A stretch of DNA of 40,476 bases. Source: Mycobacterium aquaticum (lineage in GTDB: Bacteria > Actinomycetota > Actinomycetes > Mycobacteriales > Mycobacteriaceae). The notes beneath the pieces were generated by a model, which did not search any database, was not told the origin of the DNA, and saw nothing but the letters and a program-made list of their open reading frames with translations. Shown piece after piece: positions 38,011-40,476 of the stretch (within the stretch, counting starts at the first letter, position 1; each line of letters begins with the position of its first letter). The stretch covers positions 1-40,476 of the forward strand of contig NZ_MVHF01000062.1 of assembly GCF_002086485.1 (NCBI RefSeq). The letters are read 5' to 3'. Both the position numbers and the translations under genes were made by a program.

Positions 38011-38582
38011 CGGGCACCACTCATGACGGCATCCCATTGCGCCCGTACCCATTCGACGTCGCCCATGGCGGTGTGCCGGTCGAAGTCCTCCGGGTTGACC
38101 CCGACGGCAGCGGACAGCTCGTCGGAGCTGTAGGGCGGCAGCATCGTCATCGGCCAGAACTCAGGCCAGGTCGGTGTGGCGATCCCGCGGGCCCACCCGA
38201 CGATCACGTTTTCGATGTCGATTAGGTGGTAGTGCCACGGGTCTTGAATCCCGTTGGGACGCAACATCTGGTGCCGGATTCGTGCAGTGTCGAAGTCCGG
38301 CACCGCGCCGATGATGGTCGGCCGGCCTTCCAGGAACATGGTGATCATCCCGGCTGCGGCGTTGATGCCGACCGCGCGGTCGTGGTCGTAGCGCGCCGCG
38401 TAGTCCTGCGCGAACTCGGCGGGCAATGTGTCAAGCCACGGCTGCGGGTCGTGCTCGACGAACAGATGCAGCGGGTACTCCCGGCCGGTCTCACCGTCAC
38501 GGCGCACGGCGGCGAATTCCCAGATCGGAGAATCCAGGTCGAGGCCGAGGGTCTCGGTGTCCATGAACACGATGTCGCCCAT
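38007..38582 (-). CDS. DnaQ-like 3'-5' exonuclease
   Basis: 191 residues. DEDDh signature: FMDTETLGLD (Asp8, Glu10), GAVPDFD (Asp98 or 96) and HTAMGDVEWV (His170, Asp175). These coordinate two metals for exonuclease action. Stand-alone DnaQ-like proteins are usual in phage replication or recombination regions. ATG 38582 overlaps the upstream membrane CDGP gene stop. The frame upstream of 38582 is open but overlaps that gene and is rejected. Confidence 0.86.
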   Translation of the reverse strand: MGDIVFMDTETLGLDLDSPIWEFAAVRRDGETGREYPLHLFVEHDPQPWLDTLPAEFAQDYAARYDHDRAVGINAAAGMITMFLEGRPTIIGAVPDFDTARIRHQMLRPNGIQDPWHYHLIDIENVIVGWARGIATPTWPEFWPMTMLPPYSSDELSAAVGVNPEDFDRHTAMGDVEWVRAQWDAVMSGAR

Positions 38583-39328
38583 CAGGCACCCACCAGATGA
38601 CCGGGCTCGTCGGCCAGCACCGTCTCCGGGGTGACGGGGTAGGTTTCGCGGCTGCCGCCGGCGTCCTGCCAGTAGCCGCCCCAGCAGGAATAGCGGCCAC
38701 AGGCCAGCGGCACCCACCGTTCGGGCCACCAGATGGTCCGCTCACGGGTCCAGGAGCCGTCGGCGCGCTGTGGGCTGTCGCAGATGGTGCGGCGCTGCGA
38801 GCCGAGGAATCCCCACAGCACGGTCTGGCAGCCGATGCCCGGGGCCGCGTCGGCCCGCGCGGCGTAGGCGATCCCGGTTCCGGCCAGGACCGCGCCAGCG
38901 GCCATGGCGGCGAGGAACCGACGCACCGTGCGCCGAGCCGGCCGCCGTCGAGTACTCAGCGGAACCAGCCACGGGGCGCCCGGCACGGTCCCGAGCACCG
39001 ATGCGTCGAGGTCGGCGATCTCGGGAACCGGATAGGTGCCCTGGCGCCACGCGTCGAGCAGCTCGGCGGCGTGATCGACGGGCCAGTCCAGGCAGGCATC
39101 GATCGCCGCTGCGTCCTCGAATGCGACCGTGAGGCCGATCGGATCCCACTGGCTGCCGTCGACCACGGCTTGGTCGGCGATGGCGTCGAGCAGATCACGC
39201 AGGTACGCCAGGTCGCAGCTGAATTCGACGTCATCGACGGTGACCGGCTCCGAATGCGGCAACGCGACGACCGTCGTCGGTAGGTGCGACCACTTCGCGT
39301 GATGCTCCTCTATCGTGGTTGCAGACAC
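38582..39328 (-). CDS. Membrane-anchored CDGP-domain protein
   Basis: 248 residues from GTG 39328, after a strong AGGAGG. An N-terminal cytosolic domain (about 1-120) of unknown type has LRDLLDAIADQAVVDGSQWD. A basic stretch (RRRPARRTVRR) precedes one transmembrane helix (about 138-157). The outside domain (about 167-245) is CDGP-like: ICDxPxRxDGSWxRxR, Cys167, 183, 210 and 215, and TPxTxxxxEPGHL. The outer domain resembles the secreted protein at 2356-2751. It could signal between the envelope and the cytosol. Confidence 0.78.
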   Translation of the reverse strand: MSATTIEEHHAKWSHLPTTVVALPHSEPVTVDDVEFSCDLAYLRDLLDAIADQAVVDGSQWDPIGLTVAFEDAAAIDACLDWPVDHAAELLDAWRQGTYPVPEIADLDASVLGTVPGAPWLVPLSTRRRPARRTVRRFLAAMAAGAVLAGTGIAYAARADAAPGIGCQTVLWGFLGSQRRTICDSPQRADGSWTRERTIWWPERWVPLACGRYSCWGGYWQDAGGSRETYPVTPETVLADEPGHLVGA

Positions 39329-39347
39329 GGGTACCTCCTGTTTGTCG

Positions 39348-39382
39348 AAAGGCCCGCCCCGGGGTGCGACCCGGCGCGGGCC
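39348..39382 (-). terminator. Terminator after the first early genes
   Basis: On the minus strand GGCCCGC (39382-39376) pairs with GCGGGCC (39357-39351), with a further inner CCGGG/CCCGG pairing, followed by TTTCG. It lies after the stop of the 39385 gene and before the CDGP gene, so it can restrict read-through from the early leftward promoter. Confidence 0.65.
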
Positions 39383-39384
39383 GC

Positions 39385-39840
39385 TTACTTTTTGGTGACG
39401 TAGAAATCGGCGAGTAGCTCGCGCGCGACGTCGGACCAGCTAGCGCCTGTCGCGTGCCACGAACCGAAGATGTGCGCGGCGAGATCGTCCTGACGCACGG
39501 ATAGCTGATCAGGATCAGACTCGATCACCTCGAATTGCGCAGCGCGGTCACGCAATTCGGCTGTGAATCGGTCGAGCACAGACTGGTCCGACGTGCGGAC
39601 AGGCGGCAATGTCATCGCGACATCGGTGAACTTGGCGGCGTAATCGATCACGTCCGCAGCCCTGCCGAGGATCACCGAATCAGGCAGCTGGCAGAACTCC
39701 GTGGGTGGCGACGCTTCCCCAGCGTCACCACCCACGGGTTCGTCATGATCGCTCACCAGACGCTCAGGGCCGTCGAGCATGTCGGCGACCAAACGAAGGC
39801 CGGCCGCCGAGATCATGCGGATGTCACCAGCGAGTGTCAT
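39385..39840 (-). CDS. Hypothetical early protein
   Basis: 151 residues starting MTLAGDIRMISAAGLRLVAD, with a helical middle (SDQSVLDRFTAELRDRAAQF) and ending DFYVTKK. I recognise no family. It is the second gene of the leftward early transcript, coupled by ATGA to the Cro/Xis-like gene and followed by a terminator. It is probably made early after infection or induction and might be a small regulator. Confidence 0.65.
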   Translation of the reverse strand: MTLAGDIRMISAAGLRLVADMLDGPERLVSDHDEPVGGDAGEASPPTEFCQLPDSVILGRAADVIDYAAKFTDVAMTLPPVRTSDQSVLDRFTAELRDRAAQFEVIESDPDQLSVRQDDLAAHIFGSWHATGASWSDVARELLADFYVTKK

Positions 39841-40043
39841 TCGCTGGCCTCAGCAGCGCGCTTGGCGGCGAGTTCGTCTATGTCGGATCGGCGGAAGAGG
39901 TAGGCGCCGTTCTTCCCGGGGAGCTTGTGCGCGGGTTCGAGATCGCCCGCAGCGACCCACCGACCAATGGTGGCCTGGTGGACCTTCAGGATTCGGCAAA
40001 CCTCCGCTGAACCGATGAACTCGGTATCGGTGTGCGTTGGCAT
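39837..40043 (-). CDS. Cro/Xis-like winged-helix protein
   Basis: 68 residues from ATG 40043; a further in-frame ATG at 40055 would add four. The excisionase/MerR-type helix-turn-helix FIGSAEVCRILKVHQATIGR is followed by a wing (KNGAYLFRRSDIDEL). It is divergent from the repressor across a 126-bp region with operator-like palindromes, the usual position of Cro in temperate phages. The fold also suits an excisionase. It is probably the first gene of the lytic leftward operon. Confidence 0.8.
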   Translation of the reverse strand: MPTHTDTEFIGSAEVCRILKVHQATIGRWVAAGDLEPAHKLPGKNGAYLFRRSDIDELAAKRAAEASE

Positions 40044-40169
40044 GTGAGTCACCATTGCACAGTGCATTGCACATCGCAAGGTCAACACAGCGTGTCGATG
40101 AATTTGAGTGTTCAACCGTAGAATGCAGTACGCATTGCGCTTTGCACAAACATGTGTCAAAGTCGGACT
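40044..40169. promoter_or_regulatory. Immunity control region with palindromic operators
   Basis: Two overlapping 11-bp palindromes, TGCAC-A-GTGCA (40056-40066) and GTGCA-T-TGCAC (40062-40072), lie next to the Cro/Xis-like start. Further TTGCGC and TTGCAC half-sites lie at 40135-40147 near the repressor start. A rightward -10 candidate TAGAAT (40119-40124) fits repressor transcription, and TTGACC (minus, 40085-40080) may be a -35 for the leftward promoter whose -10 would be covered by the palindromes. Repressor binding is predicted, not shown. Confidence 0.6.
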
Positions 40170-40476
40170 ATGAGTACAAGCACAGAAGGTGTGTTTGTCC
40201 CCCAGTGGGACCTAGCCGACCGCCTGGCGAAAGCACTCAGAGTCGCCGACGTCTCGGTTCAGCAAATGGCTGACTATCTAGACGTTCATCGAAACACGGT
40301 GAGCGCGTGGATAAATGGACGCACCCCGCCCAGCACGCAGTCAGTTCGCCTGTGGGCAATGCGGACAGGCGTGCCGTATTTGTGGCTCAAGGATGGAACC
40401 ATCCGACCCGACAGTGGGCCCGATGGTGGGGGCATGGAGCCGCCTGGGGGAATCGAACCCCCGACCTATTCATTAC
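40170..40476 (+). CDS. Immunity repressor, prophage form (runs off the window)
   Basis: 102 codons are visible from ATG 40170 (an in-frame ATG at 40152 is possible). An N-terminal helix and an HTH at about 28-52 (VSVQQMADYLDVHRNTVSAW) are typical of Cro/CI-type repressors. From residue 89 the frame reads through the att core (MEPPGGIEPPTYS) and leaves the window, so its final residues are encoded by the antisense of the host tRNA-Thr. In the phage form the C-terminus is instead the segment at 1-168. This is the key to the proposed integration-dependent switch. Confidence 0.88.
   Translation, partial: MSTSTEGVFVPQWDLADRLAKALRVADVSVQQMADYLDVHRNTVSAWINGRTPPSTQSVRLWAMRTGVPYLWLKDGTIRPDSGPDGGGMEPPGGIEPPTYSL
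40434..40476. other. attR: attR common core (tRNA-Thr 3' half)
   Basis: This is the second exact copy of the 43-bp core. Because the tRNA is on the minus strand and its 3' half ends here, the 5' half should continue to the right of the window, restoring an intact tRNA-Thr. The core overlaps repressor codons from 89 onward. Confidence 0.93.

Larger units (their letters stand above)
1..40476. mobile_element. Complete prophage of a temperate mycobacterial siphovirus
   Basis: Identical 43-bp sequences form both ends and match the 3' half of a tRNA-Thr gene on the minus strand, as expected for site-specific integration by a tyrosine recombinase. Between them lie an integrase, a repressor that runs into the right core, a full head, packaging and tail set in canonical order, an endolysin and an early region. 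Almost everything from 40043 down to 3191 is transcribed leftward. Rightward genes are confined to 165-2963, the repressor at 40170 and a tRNA-like gene. Three genes look damaged, but the structural genes appear intact, so the prophage may still be inducible (inference). Confidence 0.95.

Overview
This window is one complete integrated prophage of a temperate siphovirus. The same 43-bp sequence opens (1-43) and closes (40434-40476) it. Its reverse complement is the 3' half of a tRNA-Thr gene, from anticodon position 35 (xGU) through the variable region, T-arm and acceptor to CCA. The host is most likely Mycobacterium/Mycolicibacterium: GC is high, there is a DUF732-type secreted protein, there are CDGP-like proteins, and nearly every recognisable gene belongs to a family common in mycobacteriophages (GH19-type LysA, DUF2746, DUF2303, WhiB, DUF2637). 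Family names come from reading the translations; no database search was run.

Layout. Left end (1-2963, mostly + strand): attL, the orphaned 3' tail of the repressor gene, a small coupled ORF, a tyrosine integrase, an opposing small HTH gene, then a rightward group that includes two exported proteins. This group lies between the lysis genes and int, where related temperate phages keep genes expressed in lysogens. From 3191 to 29613 everything is leftward (- strand). In transcription order: HNH endonuclease, zinc-finger small terminase candidate, TerL, portal, MuF-type head protein, RMF-like small protein, scaffold, capsid, connectors, major tail protein, frameshifted tail assembly chaperones, tape measure, minor tail proteins, LysA and several membrane proteins, ending at a strong terminator near 3150. 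No LysB is recognisable. From 29789 to 40043 are leftward early and accessory genes: HIT protein, zinc proteins, a lambda-O-like initiator with internal iteron-like repeats, DUF5131, HTH regulators, DUF2637 membrane protein, HicB-like protein, DUF2303, WhiB, a DnaQ-like exonuclease, a membrane CDGP protein and a Cro/Xis-like HTH protein. A + strand tRNA-like gene with an oversized anticodon region sits at 30901-31017.

How it works. The repressor gene starts at 40170 (+), divergent from the leftward early genes, and its reading frame enters the att core without a stop. Reading on from the left-end copy of the core, the same frame stays open for 41 more codons after the core and stops at 166-168, overlapping the next start in ATGA. 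In the circular phage genome the repressor would therefore be 143 residues, with attP inside it. Integration replaces its C-terminus with sequence read from the antisense of the tRNA. That is the architecture of integration-dependent immunity known from mycobacteriophages BPs, Brujita and Charlie, and the integrase also ends in an ssrA-like Ala-Ala. Palindromic operator-like sites lie between the divergent promoters, and one 10-nt copy recurs just upstream of int.

Some genes look damaged: a CPNGH-type small gene with a +1 shift (2913-3105), a gene split by an in-frame TGA (33772-34239) and a DUF5131 gene lacking its middle (33411-33788). Other points of interest are an eight-unit 20-residue repeat in a tail protein, an intrinsic terminator inside the structural operon just before the major tail gene, and matching CDGP domains at both prophage ends.
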